A stretch of 64,000 nucleotides of DNA from Tannockella sp964372125 (GTDB lineage Bacteria > Bacillota_I > Bacilli_A > Erysipelotrichales > Coprobacillaceae): contig CAYJPL010000001.1 of NCBI GenBank assembly GCA_964372125.1, positions 1 through 64,000 on the forward strand, written 5' to 3'. How positions within the stretch are numbered: position 1 is the first letter of the stretch; every line of letters begins with the position of its first letter. Made by a program: the position numbers and the translations under genes. Shown piece by piece: positions 7,748 through 16,962 of the stretch. The notes under the pieces are model-generated. The model had not been told where the DNA came from. It saw nothing but the letters and a program-made list of their open reading frames with translations, and made no database searches.

Positions 7748-9077
7748 CATAGACAGATTTATTTTTCTTGTAGTAATACAATGCAACTATTATTGATAAA
7801 CATTCTGCAACTGGTATTGCAAGCCATACTCCTGTAATACCAAGTATTTTTGGTAAAACAATTAACATTAAAACAATGAACACTAAACTTCTCATCACAG
7901 ATATAATTGCAGATACCTTTCCGTTTGAAAGAGCTGTAAACAAAGAAGAAAATAATACATTGAAACCCATAAAGATATAGCTTGGCAAGAATAATAATAA
8001 GCCAGTCTTAGCTATAGTAAACGTATCACTAGTTGGTGTAATAAATATAGCTATTGCATTATTTGCAAATACTAATGATAAAATAATAACTGACGCAGAA
8101 ATTACTGATATAAAAATTAGTGATTGTCGCACTATTTTGTGTAGCCCATCTTTATTACCTTGACCATATTTATATGCGATTATAGGTGATACCCCAAGTG
8201 TAAACCCAAAATAAATAGCAGTTTGAAACTGTTGTATATATAAGATTGTAGAAATCGCTGCTAGACCAGATTCCCCTGCAATCTTTAACATAATAATATT
8301 AAACATTAACATTGTAATTGCACCCGATAGTGAACCTACTAGTTCAGAGCTTCCATTGTACATACTAAGAAATAGTGTTTTTAGTTTAAATTTTGGTTTT
8401 GTAAAATGAAGATTACCACTTCTTGTAAATATAAAGTACAGTAATCCAAATATACCTGGCAGCGCATTTCCAACTCCAGTTGCAAGACCCGCTCCTGCTA
8501 TTGATAGATCCATAATTTCTGGTGCTATGAAAATATAATCTAGAATCATATTTGTGATACCACCAAATAAACATATAATAAAACCTAATCCTGGTTTCCC
8601 CGCAGTTACGAGAAATGATTGAATAAACACTAAATAAATAATTGGGGTTACAAATAGTGAAATGCTAAGAAGGTAACTCTTTGCAAAATCATATAATGCA
8701 TCACTTGTACCAAGCATATTTAATATAAAATCTGGATATAATTGAATAATTATTGTGGCTATTATTCCTAATATTCCCCCAATGATATACAAAACTGTTA
8801 AAAAGCTGTTTGCTTCTTGGTTTCTACCTTCACCCATATACCTTGCGATTATTGCATTACCGCCTGTGGCAAACATTAAACTAACTGCCATTACGACACT
8901 CACTACTGGTATAACTAAGTTAATTGCTGCAAGTGCTTGTTCACCTACATAATTAGAAACAAATATCCCATCAACAATGGTATACGTTGACATAAATACC
9001 ATCATTAATACACTTGGTAGTGTATATTTTATAAGTTGTTTGAACGAAAATTTTTTCGCTAATGGATTGTTCTTCAT
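7740..9077 (-). CDS. MATE-family multidrug/cation exporter
   Basis: A 445-residue protein with about twelve hydrophobic segments in two similar halves, starting with LPSVLMMVFMSTYTIVDGIF. This is the MATE signature, with the usual 'VDGIFVSNYVGEQALAAIN' helix 1/2 region. It expels drugs or organic cations in exchange for Na+ or H+. It is transcribed away from a merR-family gene. The shared 76-base gap carries a minus-strand promoter with the elongated 19-bp spacer typical of MerR-activated promoters (9112-9142), so the gene is probably induced by the MerR protein in response to a drug-like ligand. It is the first of three MATE genes in the window. Confidence 0.88.
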   Translation of the reverse strand: MKNNPLAKKFSFKQLIKYTLPSVLMMVFMSTYTIVDGIFVSNYVGEQALAAINLVIPVVSVVMAVSLMFATGGNAIIARYMGEGRNQEANSFLTVLYIIGGILGIIATIIIQLYPDFILNMLGTSDALYDFAKSYLLSISLFVTPIIYLVFIQSFLVTAGKPGLGFIICLFGGITNMILDYIFIAPEIMDLSIAGAGLATGVGNALPGIFGLLYFIFTRSGNLHFTKPKFKLKTLFLSMYNGSSELVGSLSGAITMLMFNIIMLKIAGESGLAAISTILYIQQFQTAIYFGFTLGVSPIIAYKYGQGNKDGLHKIVRQSLIFISVISASVIILSLVFANNAIAIFITPTSDTFTIAKTGLLLFLPSYIFMGFNVLFSSLFTALSNGKVSAIISVMRSLVFIVLMLIVLPKILGITGVWLAIPVAECLSIIVALYYYKKNKSVYGY

Positions 9078-9111
9078 AATTTTACTCCTTTATTGTTTTT
9101 ATAACAATTCC

Positions 9112-9142
9112 ATGATAAACTATACAGTAACTGTAAAGTCAA
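9112..9142 (-). promoter_or_regulatory. MerR-type promoter and operator for the MATE gene
   Basis: On the minus strand TTGACT (9137-9142) and TATCAT (9112-9117) are spaced by exactly 19 bases. The spacer contains the palindrome ACAGT-T-ACTGT. A 19-bp spacer with a central palindrome is the hallmark of promoters untwisted by MerR-family activators. Confidence 0.7.
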
Positions 9143-9153
9143 TAGGAGAAACT

Positions 9154-9966
9154 ATGAAAAATCATTTATTTAATATTAATACTTTTGCCAAGATGAATAA
9201 TGTTAATAAACGTACCTTACATTATTATGATGAAGTAAATATTTTTACACCTGCTCTAAAAAAGGAAAATGGTTATCGCTATTATAATGTTCAACAAATC
9301 TATGAATTTCAACTCATTCTATGGTTACGTGAACTTGGTATGTCAATAGAGGAAATAAAGTATATACGTACTAATTCAACTACATCGTATGTACAAAAAT
9401 TAATTGTTGAAAAAATAAACAAAATTGATGATGATATTTCTCGTTTACAATTAATCAAAAGAAATCTAAATCAACAAAAAAACCGTCTAGCAAACTATCA
9501 TGAAATAGACACATCAGCAATTATCATAAATAATCATTCAAAGGAATATATCCATATTAGTCCACTTATTAATAATCAAGACAATGCCTGGGAAAGTAGC
9601 TTACTAGAATTCATTGATGATGTTAAAACAAGTCATGATGGTTTAACCATGGTTAATCAAAGCTTTGGTACAATAGTGGATCAAAACAATATATTTGATG
9701 GATATAGTGGTGATATTAAATACTTCTATATACAAAATGAATCAAATGAAAAAAACTACACTGTTGTAAAACCTAAAGGAAAATATTTACAGAAATTTAG
9801 TTATAGCGACTTTGATAGTATTAAACAATCGTACGCGGAAATAAAAAAATATATAGAGGATAATAATCTAACTATTGTTGGCGACATTTACGAATCTGGA
9901 TATGATGTAATCATAAATAATAATGACGACAAAGAATTACTCTTGATATCATTAATGATTATTTAG
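9154..9966 (+). CDS. MerR-family transcriptional regulator
   Basis: A 270-residue MerR regulator. Residues ~6-75 are the DNA-binding domain (NINTFAKMNNVNKRTLHYYD, then YRYYNVQQIYEFQLILWLRE), followed by a coiled-coil dimer helix to ~120 and an effector-binding domain to the end. The open frame reaches back to 8977 across the divergent gene. The ATG at 9154, preceded by AGGAGAA and fitting the family's N-terminus, is the real start. It is divergent from the MATE exporter and most likely controls it. A small membrane protein follows 28 bases downstream in the same operon. Confidence 0.88.
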   Translation: MKNHLFNINTFAKMNNVNKRTLHYYDEVNIFTPALKKENGYRYYNVQQIYEFQLILWLRELGMSIEEIKYIRTNSTTSYVQKLIVEKINKIDDDISRLQLIKRNLNQQKNRLANYHEIDTSAIIINNHSKEYIHISPLINNQDNAWESSLLEFIDDVKTSHDGLTMVNQSFGTIVDQNNIFDGYSGDIKYFYIQNESNEKNYTVVKPKGKYLQKFSYSDFDSIKQSYAEIKKYIEDNNLTIVGDIYESGYDVIINNNDDKELLLISLMII

Positions 9967-9994
9967 TATAATATTAAAAAACAAGGAGAATCAT

Positions 9995-10474
9995 ATGGAT
10001 AATTTAGAATTACCAGGATCAAAAATTATGAAATCTGCAAGTATTGCATTAATTATACTATCAACATTCGTTGGTATATCAACAATCTTATCATTTCTGT
10101 CACTAACGTCAGTTGCAAGTATAGTTGAAGATGCAAGTCACTTTGAAGAATTCATTTTAATTAGACGCATATATTTAGGAATTGGCCTTATCACCGTTTT
10201 TTTACAGTTTGCTTGTGGTCTACTTGGGTTAATACATAAAAATAATCATACACAAGCTAAGTTATGTATGATTTTTGGATCAATTACAATCGTATCTGCT
10301 ATCATATCTTTTATGATTACACCATTAACCCTTTCGACAAATTCAGTCTTCGATAATCCGAAGTTTATCGAAATCTATGGTTATATGAGTGTAGATATTA
10401 TCAGCCTTGCAATTGGGTGCATTATTCCACTGATTTATATTTATGGAGCATATAAAAATTATAAAGAAAAATAA
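9995..10474 (+). CDS. Small four-helix membrane protein, function unknown
   Basis: A 159-residue protein not recognised as any characterised family. It has four predicted membrane spans at about 14-36, 51-75, 85-108 and 128-150, and a short charged C-terminus (YKNYKEK). It starts 28 bases after the merR-type gene with a clear AAGGAG ribosome site and shares its terminator, so it is cotranscribed with the regulator. A role as an accessory to the drug response is only a guess from position. Confidence 0.65.
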   Translation: MDNLELPGSKIMKSASIALIILSTFVGISTILSFLSLTSVASIVEDASHFEEFILIRRIYLGIGLITVFLQFACGLLGLIHKNNHTQAKLCMIFGSITIVSAIISFMITPLTLSTNSVFDNPKFIEIYGYMSVDIISLAIGCIIPLIYIYGAYKNYKEK

Positions 10475-10475
10475 G

Positions 10476-10510
10476 AAAACACTAATCATAAAATCTTGAT
10501 TAGTGTTTTT
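10476..10510. terminator. Bidirectional terminator
   Basis: AAAACACTAATCA (10476-10488) and TGATTAGTGTTTT (10497-10509) form a perfect 13-bp stem with T-runs on both strands. It separates the merR operon from rel, which converges on it. Confidence 0.88.
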
Positions 10511-10512
10511 CA

Positions 10513-12738
10513 TTAATGTATTACACGTTTAACTGTGTAAATTCCTTGTATTTTAACAATATTGTCTATTGCTTGTTGTAACCCCTCATAACTATCGACA
10601 GTAATTCGCAAATTAATGACTGCCTTCATATCTATAACATCAGCGCGAATATTTAGGATATTAATCTTCATTTGCCCTAGCATTACTATGATATCATTTA
10701 ATAAATTTGTACGATCCAATCCTTCAATTTCAATATCCGCATCGAAACGCATCGATTGTACAGATGCGTGGTCCCAGTATACATCAATTAGTCTTGGTTT
10801 CATTCCCGGTTGTGTAACATTTGGACAGTCCACTCGGTGTACTTTTATTCCCTGTCCTTGTGATACATATCCGACAATATCATCACCTGGAATCGGATTA
10901 CAACATTTAGATAGTTGTATTTTAAGTCCTGTTAAACCTTTAATTACAACTGCACTGTTTCCAGCGATTGATTGTTGCTTTTGTTGTTCTTGAGTATTTT
11001 TTTGCAACATCTTTGTCAGACCTTCAAAAATACTTGTTTTTTTAGGAACAACCTTTTCAATAATCACATTTGCATGCAAAGACTTTTTACCTATGAAATA
11101 TAATATATCATCAAAATTCCTAGCTCCAAAACTGCCTACAAAAGATTTATAAGTATCAGGATCCATAAACTGTTTTTCATCTAATTGACGCTTTTTGATT
11201 TCATCTCTTAATAGTTTACGTCCATCGTCAATCGTTTCTTTTCTACTTTCTGCCTCTTTATGTGCTAAAAACTGTCTTATTTTATTTCTTGCACCAGCTG
11301 TTCTAACAAACTTTAACCAGTCTTCACTTGGTCCATTACTTGCTTTACTTGTTTTTATTTCAACTACATCACCGGTTTTTAATTTCGTATCAATTGGTAC
11401 CATAACATTATTTACAATCGCTCCAACAGCACGGTTTCCAACTTCACTGTGTATTCGATATGCAAAATCTATTGGGGTTGCACTATTTGGTAATTCTACA
11501 ATTTTTCCTTGAGGAGTAAGTACATATACGTTCGCTTCAAAAATATCACGCTTTAGTGAATCATAATATTCTTTAGCATCGCCATCTTTAATATCTTCTG
11601 ACAATGAAATAAATTCGCGTAACCACTGTAGTTTTTCACCAATTTCTTCTTGTTCTTTTTTCGATGAATAAACTTTACTTTCCTTATAGCGCCAATGAGC
11701 CGCAACACCTAATTCTGCAAGTTCATCCATTTCCTCAGTTCTAATTTGTATTTCAAACGTGTTACCAAGTTTACCAATTACAGAAGTATGTAAGGATTGA
11801 TACATGTTTGGCTTTGGCATAGCAATATAATCTTTGAATCTTCCAGGTATCGGACGATAGTTATCGTGGATTAAGCCAAGCACTGCATAACAAGACATAC
11901 GATCTTTTGTGATTACACGAAGTGCATATATGTCAAATAATTCATCAAATCGTTTGTTTTTTACAAACATTTTTTTATAAATGCTGTAAATTGACTTAAC
12001 TCTTCCTTGAATACGATATTCAATATTATTTTCATCTAGAATATCCATCACTGATGAAAGCATTCTTTCAATACTTTCTTTACGTTCATCTTGTGTTTTT
12101 TGTAATAAAAATGAAATTTCTTTAAAGGCTATTGGATCCAAATAAGAAATACTTAAGTCCTCTAGTTCAGTTTTAATATCACTAATCCCTAAACGATGCG
12201 CAATTGGAACATATACATCTAACGTTTCACGAGAAATACGCTTTTGACTATCTGGCTTCATGAATTCTAGGGTACGCATATTATGTAATCGATCTGCAAA
12301 TTTGATTAATATTACACGAATATCTTTAGCCATCGCAATATATATTTTTCGATGGTTTTCTGCATATGCTTCTATTTGATCTTTAAAATGAATCTTATTT
12401 ATTTTTGTTACACCTTCAACAAGTGTAGTAATTTCTTCTCCAAAAAGTGATACCATTTCTTCTCTAGAAACATCACAATCTTCCATAACATCATGCAACA
12501 ATCCTGCACAAATAGTTAATGGACCTGTTTGCAGAGTTGCAAGTATATAAGCTACCCACAATAAATGGTTAGTATATGGTTCGCCACTTTTACGTTTTTG
12601 ACCATCATGCTTTTCCATGATATAGTCATATGCTTTTTTTATTAATTCAAGTGATTCGGTATTTTTGATATAAGACATTGTTACTTCCATAATGTCATCA
12701 ATCACAACTATATCTCCTGCTTTTTTAAATTCTTTCAT
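10513..12738 (-). CDS. rel: Bifunctional (p)ppGpp synthetase/hydrolase Rel
   Basis: A 741-residue long RSH protein that makes and degrades (p)ppGpp in the stringent response. In order: the HD hydrolase with H58, H82-D83 in LLHDVMEDCDV and RLHNMRT; the synthetase with GRFKDYIAMPKPNMYQSLHT, where the RFKD version of the RxKD motif fits bifunctional Gram-positive enzymes; the TGS domain (VYVLTPQGKIVELPNSATPI); a zinc-finger-like region with the conserved CCNPIPGDDIVG; and a C-terminal ACT domain. Both catalytic centres look intact. It follows apt by 38 bases in the conserved recJ-apt-rel order. A weak terminator-like hairpin lies in that gap, and the ribosome site AAGGGGGTGAT is strong. Confidence 0.95.
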   Translation of the reverse strand: MKEFKKAGDIVVIDDIMEVTMSYIKNTESLELIKKAYDYIMEKHDGQKRKSGEPYTNHLLWVAYILATLQTGPLTICAGLLHDVMEDCDVSREEMVSLFGEEITTLVEGVTKINKIHFKDQIEAYAENHRKIYIAMAKDIRVILIKFADRLHNMRTLEFMKPDSQKRISRETLDVYVPIAHRLGISDIKTELEDLSISYLDPIAFKEISFLLQKTQDERKESIERMLSSVMDILDENNIEYRIQGRVKSIYSIYKKMFVKNKRFDELFDIYALRVITKDRMSCYAVLGLIHDNYRPIPGRFKDYIAMPKPNMYQSLHTSVIGKLGNTFEIQIRTEEMDELAELGVAAHWRYKESKVYSSKKEQEEIGEKLQWLREFISLSEDIKDGDAKEYYDSLKRDIFEANVYVLTPQGKIVELPNSATPIDFAYRIHSEVGNRAVGAIVNNVMVPIDTKLKTGDVVEIKTSKASNGPSEDWLKFVRTAGARNKIRQFLAHKEAESRKETIDDGRKLLRDEIKKRQLDEKQFMDPDTYKSFVGSFGARNFDDILYFIGKKSLHANVIIEKVVPKKTSIFEGLTKMLQKNTQEQQKQQSIAGNSAVVIKGLTGLKIQLSKCCNPIPGDDIVGYVSQGQGIKVHRVDCPNVTQPGMKPRLIDVYWDHASVQSMRFDADIEIEGLDRTNLLNDIIVMLGQMKINILNIRADVIDMKAVINLRITVDSYEGLQQAIDNIVKIQGIYTVKRVIH

Positions 12739-12756
12739 GATATCACCCCCTTATAT

Positions 12757-12778
12757 CAAAAAAGAGAGAAACTCTCTT
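12757..12778 (-). terminator. Weak terminator/attenuator between apt and rel
   Basis: AAGAGAG (12762-12768) and CTCTCTT (12772-12778) form a 7-bp stem with a three-base loop, followed on the minus strand by six T's. It overlaps the apt stop codon only 19 bases before rel, so it may reduce read-through rather than end the operon. Confidence 0.5.
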
Positions 12779-13295
12779 AATATGTTAATAATGCGTGAAC
12801 GTTATAACCCGTAAGTTTATCCATTCCACCTAATTCTTCTAAGTTAATTAAAAATGCAATTCCAACAACGTTTCCACCTAATTTTTCAATTAGTTTTACT
12901 GATGCCTCGACAGTTCCACCAGTTGCAAGTAAGTCATCAACAATAATAACGTTTTGCCCTGGTTTAATACTATCTTTATGAATATGTACTTCATTGCTTC
13001 CATATTCTAAATCATATTTTTCAAATACTGTTTCTCTTGGTAATTTACCAGGTTTTCTTACTGGTACAAATCCAGCACCAAACTCTACAGCAACTGGACA
13101 TCCAAATAGAAACCCTCTTGCTTCTGGACCGGCAACCACATCAATTTCTACTTCTAATGATTTTGCCCAATCTACAAATTGCTTTGTAGTTTCTTTATAT
13201 GCATCTTTATCTTGTAGCAGTGGTGTAATATCCCTAAATAAAACTCCTTCACTTGGAAAATTCTCTACTGCTTTTATGTATTTTGATAAATCCAT
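12777..13295 (-). CDS. apt: Adenine phosphoribosyltransferase
   Basis: A 172-residue purine salvage enzyme, converting adenine and PRPP to AMP. The PRPP-binding motif VIIVDDLLATGGTVEA lies near residues 117-132. The N-terminal FPSEGVLFRDITPLL and 'VAGPEARGFLFG' are the standard Apt landmarks. The length is normal. It lies between recJ and rel, the conserved order in Bacillota, with an AAGGAGGAAT ribosome site. Confidence 0.96.
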   Translation of the reverse strand: MDLSKYIKAVENFPSEGVLFRDITPLLQDKDAYKETTKQFVDWAKSLEVEIDVVAGPEARGFLFGCPVAVEFGAGFVPVRKPGKLPRETVFEKYDLEYGSNEVHIHKDSIKPGQNVIIVDDLLATGGTVEASVKLIEKLGGNVVGIAFLINLEELGGMDKLTGYNVHALLTY

Positions 13296-13347
13296 TGTAA
13301 TTCCTCCTTATAGTCGTATTATACCAATAATATACACTTTTTGTAAA

Positions 13348-14982
13348 CTAAATCAGTTCTGTGAGCTTTATATTTATACTTTCTTTATTCATAAAAGTTT
13401 GTGTAGATAATTCTCCCACCACATTTATGCTTTTTAGCTGTAATAATTCTTCGATAGGTTCACTAACATTAAAGTATAATACATCAATATTAACACCGTT
13501 TAGCACTGCTTGAAACTTAATATGTTTGCCATCTTTTAATGACATTGCTGAATTAACTACTAGATTTTCTAAATAAAATAAGATAGGTTCATGACCATTG
13601 CCAAAAGGTTCTAGCAAGGCCAGCGACTTTACTGCAGGAATTGTTAAATCATCTAAAGCAATTTTTAATACCGGTATTTCTATAACAGGTAAATCCTCTA
13701 ATGCTTTATCTATGTGATTTGAAAGTGCCTCTTGAAGTTTATTTACGTTATCTTTTGTAACACTAAATCCACCTGCAAGTGCATGTCCTCCATACCCTTC
13801 TAAGTATTCATCTACCGATTTAAATATATCTAATAACGGTAATTCAATGATTGACCTTGCACTACCCTTATATACTTCTAAATTCTCGTTATATGTCATC
13901 ACAAAACTTGGTTTATGATACTCTCTTGTGTACTTTCCAGCAACAAGTCCAATTAGCCCTTCATGAATTTCTTTTTGATAACAATATAAATAATTATCAT
14001 TCTCTATACCTTTTATAACATCTTGGTATTGCGATGTTGTCATCGATTGTCTTTTATTATTAATTTTTATGGCGTCTTGAGCTATTTTATTTAAGTACTC
14101 ATCACTAGCCCCACGTACAAAATAGGGAACTAATTTATTTGGGCTAACAATCTCACAAAGTCTTCCAAATGCATTTATTTTAGGAGCTATAGTAAACCCT
14201 ATTGCTTGTGCACTTATTTCTTGATTTGTACCTAGTAATTTTGTGATTTGTGGATATTTACCTTCCTTTAAAAAATGTAATCCGTATTTTACAACCGCTC
14301 TATTTTCATCAACGAGTGGCATCATATCACTAATTGTAGTAATCGCAGCTAGTCCATAAAGATATTTATCATGTTTACCAAGCATTGCACATGCTAATTT
14401 ATATGCAATAAAACCACCACTAATTTCTTTAAACGGATAATCCGGTGATAACTTTGTATGTACAATACAATACGCATCTACAATATCCTCATCAAAACTG
14501 TGGTGATCAGTTACGATAACATCGACACCTAAAGTATTTGCAAGTTCAATTGCCTCATATGCCTTGACACCATTATCAACTGTTATTATCAATGTATAAC
14601 CTTTATCATACATTTGTTGTACGCGAGTTGCATTTAATCCATACCCGTCCATAAAACGATCTGGTATGTAATAACCTACATCTTTATTTAATTGTTTAAA
14701 TACATCAACCAATATTGATGTTGCCAGAATACCATCACAATCATAATCACCATATATACAAATTTTTTCATCGCTATCAATAGCTTCTTGTATTCTCTCT
14801 AATGCCATTTCACCTTCTTGAAAAAGTGAAAAATCGTGATATATAAAATCTTTTTTAAAAAACGATTTGATTTGCGCATCTGTATATTGCTTATAAACCA
14901 TTGCCTTTGCAAGTAAAGAGTTGATTTGATATTCTTGCATATATTCTATATGGTTAGAAACTTCATTTATTTGATATTTCAT
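13348..14982 (-). CDS. recJ: Single-stranded-DNA-specific exonuclease RecJ
   Basis: A 544-residue DHH-family 5'-3' exonuclease for recombination and mismatch repair. The metal-binding motifs are IYGDYDCDGILATSILVD near residue 76, VIVTDHHSFDED near 155, and the DHHA1 'GYGGHALAGGF' near residue 395. An OB-fold follows to the end. At 544 residues it is at the short end for the Bacillota, where some homologues carry an extra C-terminal domain that is missing here. It lies between the comN-like gene and apt. Confidence 0.93.
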   Translation of the reverse strand: MKYQINEVSNHIEYMQEYQINSLLAKAMVYKQYTDAQIKSFFKKDFIYHDFSLFQEGEMALERIQEAIDSDEKICIYGDYDCDGILATSILVDVFKQLNKDVGYYIPDRFMDGYGLNATRVQQMYDKGYTLIITVDNGVKAYEAIELANTLGVDVIVTDHHSFDEDIVDAYCIVHTKLSPDYPFKEISGGFIAYKLACAMLGKHDKYLYGLAAITTISDMMPLVDENRAVVKYGLHFLKEGKYPQITKLLGTNQEISAQAIGFTIAPKINAFGRLCEIVSPNKLVPYFVRGASDEYLNKIAQDAIKINNKRQSMTTSQYQDVIKGIENDNYLYCYQKEIHEGLIGLVAGKYTREYHKPSFVMTYNENLEVYKGSARSIIELPLLDIFKSVDEYLEGYGGHALAGGFSVTKDNVNKLQEALSNHIDKALEDLPVIEIPVLKIALDDLTIPAVKSLALLEPFGNGHEPILFYLENLVVNSAMSLKDGKHIKFQAVLNGVNIDVLYFNVSEPIEELLQLKSINVVGELSTQTFMNKESINIKLTELI

Positions 14983-14995
14983 TATAATCTCCTAA

Positions 14996-15022
14996 CTAAA
15001 AATAGTTGCTTAGCAACTATTT
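14996..15022 (-). terminator. Hairpin at the end of the comN-like gene
   Basis: AAATAGTTGC (15000-15009) and GCAACTATTT (15013-15022) are perfect arms with a 3-base loop, running into five T's on the minus strand only ~15 bases before recJ. It probably attenuates transcription into recJ. Confidence 0.6.
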
Positions 15023-15298
15023 AGATATAAATTCGTTAAAATCATGAATGCTTAGCTTTGAAGCTTCTTTGATTACTTGTATACTCAAATAATCAAATAC
15101 ATCCGATAAATCTAGTGTCATGATGTCATCAACGATTTCGCACATTTGCATTTTTTCACGTTTTTTCCATTTAACATTAAATAAATATTCGCGAATTTGT
15201 TTTTCAGAAACTGTTTTTTTATTAATAACACGAAAATCACGTGCTTTAAGACGTACCAAAAAACGCAAATCACTCTTCTCAAATCGAAACTCTTCCAT
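15017..15298 (-). CDS. comN: ComN-like post-transcriptional regulator
   Basis: A 93-residue soluble protein that I match to the ComN family (post-transcriptional regulator of comE in Bacillus). The signs are the N-terminal FEKSDLRFLVRLKARDFRVI, the central WKKREKMQMCEIVDDIM and the 'VFDYLSIQVIKEA' region. In Bacillus, comN lies with secDF beside recJ-apt-rel; here the same neighbours remain but secDF is absent. No competence genes are in the window, so the present role is unknown. The assignment rests on recognised pattern plus synteny. Confidence 0.7.
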   Translation of the reverse strand: MEEFRFEKSDLRFLVRLKARDFRVINKKTVSEKQIREYLFNVKWKKREKMQMCEIVDDIMTLDLSDVFDYLSIQVIKEASKLSIHDFNEFISK

Positions 15299-15512
15299 GC
15301 CATCACCTCACTAATTCCTAAATACTATTATATGATAAAATCAATTATAAAGAAAGTAATTTATTAAAAGAAAATAATAAAATCCTGCATTCTAATTTTT
15401 AAGTGTAATCTTACAATTACAAGATATATTTTTTTACAAACAAAGTGAGATCATGATGAAATTTAGCTAAACTGTATAAAGAGTGATATTTATTTACTAT
15501 GCTACCATCCTA

Positions 15513-15538
15513 AATGCAATATATTTATGAATTGCATT
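15513..15538 (-). terminator. Possible weak terminator after rsgA
   Basis: AATGCAAT (15513-15520) and ATTGCATT (15531-15538) form an 8-bp stem directly after rsgA, with only a short T-run on the minus strand. The remaining sequence up to 15298 (about 240 bases) shows no gene. Confidence 0.4.
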
Positions 15539-15539
15539 C

Positions 15540-16580
15540 CTACCTTTTTCTATTCACAAACTTTCTGGCATTCTTTATCCCACCTACATCTTTAAACATT
15601 CTTTCATGTTTTTGTACTTCAATTTGTTTTGCATCAAGTCCATCATAGCTACTTTCATTTCTTAACTTAATATAATTATCGTATCTTCTTTGATCAAGTG
15701 TTCCGTTTTCTAGAGCCTTAATCACTGCACACCCTGGCTCATTTTCATGGTTACAATCTGAAAATTTACAACCTTTTGCAAGTTCTTCAATTTCATCAAA
15801 TGATGCTGACAAGTCAACATTTTCAACACCTATTTCACGCATTCCTGGCGTATCAATGACCACACCACCATATTTAGTAACAAATATTTCTCGATTAGTT
15901 GTCGTATGTCTTCCTTTTTCATTCTTATCTATTGTAAGAGTTTCTTGTGTTTGATTAATCAGTACTTGATTAATCAGACTACTTTTACCAACTCCTGATG
16001 AGCCTATAAATGCAGCTGTTTTTCCTGGTTTTAAGTATTTTTCAAGTTTACTATCGCAATCTTCTTGCATAATAGAGGTAACAATAATGTCACTATACAT
16101 CGATACTACCTCAACTTCTTGATACTTGTTTAATACGTCATCACATAAGTCAGATTTAGTAAGTATAATAACTGGAGTTGCTCTACTTTCCATAGCAATC
16201 GAGATATACCTTTCAAGACGATTTAAATTGTAGTTTGCATTTAGAGACATACATATAAATACAGTATCGATATTTGTAGAAATAATTTGTTTTTTTCTTG
16301 CAAAGATACTCTTACGAGGTAATATGTGATGAATAATTGCCACATCATCTTGAACATCTTTTTCAACCATAACATAGTCACCAACTGCAGGATAATCCAT
16401 GGTAGATTGTACTTGATACAGCATTTTACCAGATATACTTGCAAGCGCTATTTCGTTTTCTAATGCGATTTTATAATGACCTTTATATTGTCCTATTATC
16501 CTTGCAAGTTTATTTGGCTGATACATTGAAGCCTGCCCGACAAAACGATTGTCTAATCCATAATCCTTTAAATAATTCAT
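15540..16580 (-). CDS. rsgA: Ribosome small-subunit GTPase RsgA
   Basis: A 346-residue circularly permuted GTPase acting in 30S maturation. It has an N-terminal OB-fold (residues ~30-95). The G motifs come in permuted order: G4 LTKSDL, G1 GSSGVGKSSL, G2 RHTTTNRE, G3 DTPGMREIG. A C-terminal zinc site follows (CKFSDCNHENEPGC, i.e. C, C, H, C). It is longer than B. subtilis YloQ and resembles the larger RsgA subtype, with a basic C-terminal extension (residues ~300-346). It is transcribed alone. Confidence 0.93.
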   Translation of the reverse strand: MNYLKDYGLDNRFVGQASMYQPNKLARIIGQYKGHYKIALENEIALASISGKMLYQVQSTMDYPAVGDYVMVEKDVQDDVAIIHHILPRKSIFARKKQIISTNIDTVFICMSLNANYNLNRLERYISIAMESRATPVIILTKSDLCDDVLNKYQEVEVVSMYSDIIVTSIMQEDCDSKLEKYLKPGKTAAFIGSSGVGKSSLINQVLINQTQETLTIDKNEKGRHTTTNREIFVTKYGGVVIDTPGMREIGVENVDLSASFDEIEELAKGCKFSDCNHENEPGCAVIKALENGTLDQRRYDNYIKLRNESSYDGLDAKQIEVQKHERMFKDVGGIKNARKFVNRKR

Positions 16581-16641
16581 AATTCCTCCTATTACACATT
16601 TTATTTTTTATATTATTAAATATAGTATGTTATTGTGAATG

Positions 16642-16944
16642 CTACTGTTTATTTTTTTTACTTGATAGTATCATAGTGGCACCAAAATAGATTATGAGTG
16701 TTGGAAAAAGTAGTGACCAATCTATGATATTATTGTATGCAAGAAAAATAAATACCCCTGCACTTATATTTAGAATTCCTACTTTTATATCACCACTCAC
16801 AATATTTATAACTCCTGGAATGATAATGAATGCGGTCCACCATCCACTAAAGAATACATCAATATTCCAAAATCCAATTTCATTTCCCATTAAAATAATA
16901 CCTACTAATATCAAAACTACCCCAAATATTGGTTTTTTATTCAT
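16642..16944 (-). CDS. LiaI/LiaF-like small membrane protein
   Basis: A 100-residue protein with four short hydrophobic segments, in the pattern of the LiaI-LiaF transmembrane region (IFGVVLILVGIILMGNEIG near the start; FSGWWTAFIIIPGVINI in the middle). In LiaF the same region precedes a soluble domain; here it is the whole protein. Its role is unknown; LiaF relatives take part in envelope-stress sensing. It lies 18 bases after the acetyltransferase gene, so the two form an operon. Confidence 0.65.
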   Translation of the reverse strand: MNKKPIFGVVLILVGIILMGNEIGFWNIDVFFSGWWTAFIIIPGVINIVSGDIKVGILNISAGVFIFLAYNNIIDWSLLFPTLIIYFGATMILSSKKNKQ

Positions 16945-16962
16945 AATATTTCCTCCTAAAAC

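Noticed and set aside
8977..9153. 59-residue N-terminal extension of the MerR protein
   Set aside because: It crosses the divergent promoter and the MATE start. The ATG at 9154 has a ribosome site and fits the MerR fold.
13348..15298. A secDF gene between comN and recJ, expected from Bacillus synteny
   Set aside because: Only 34 bases lie between the two genes.
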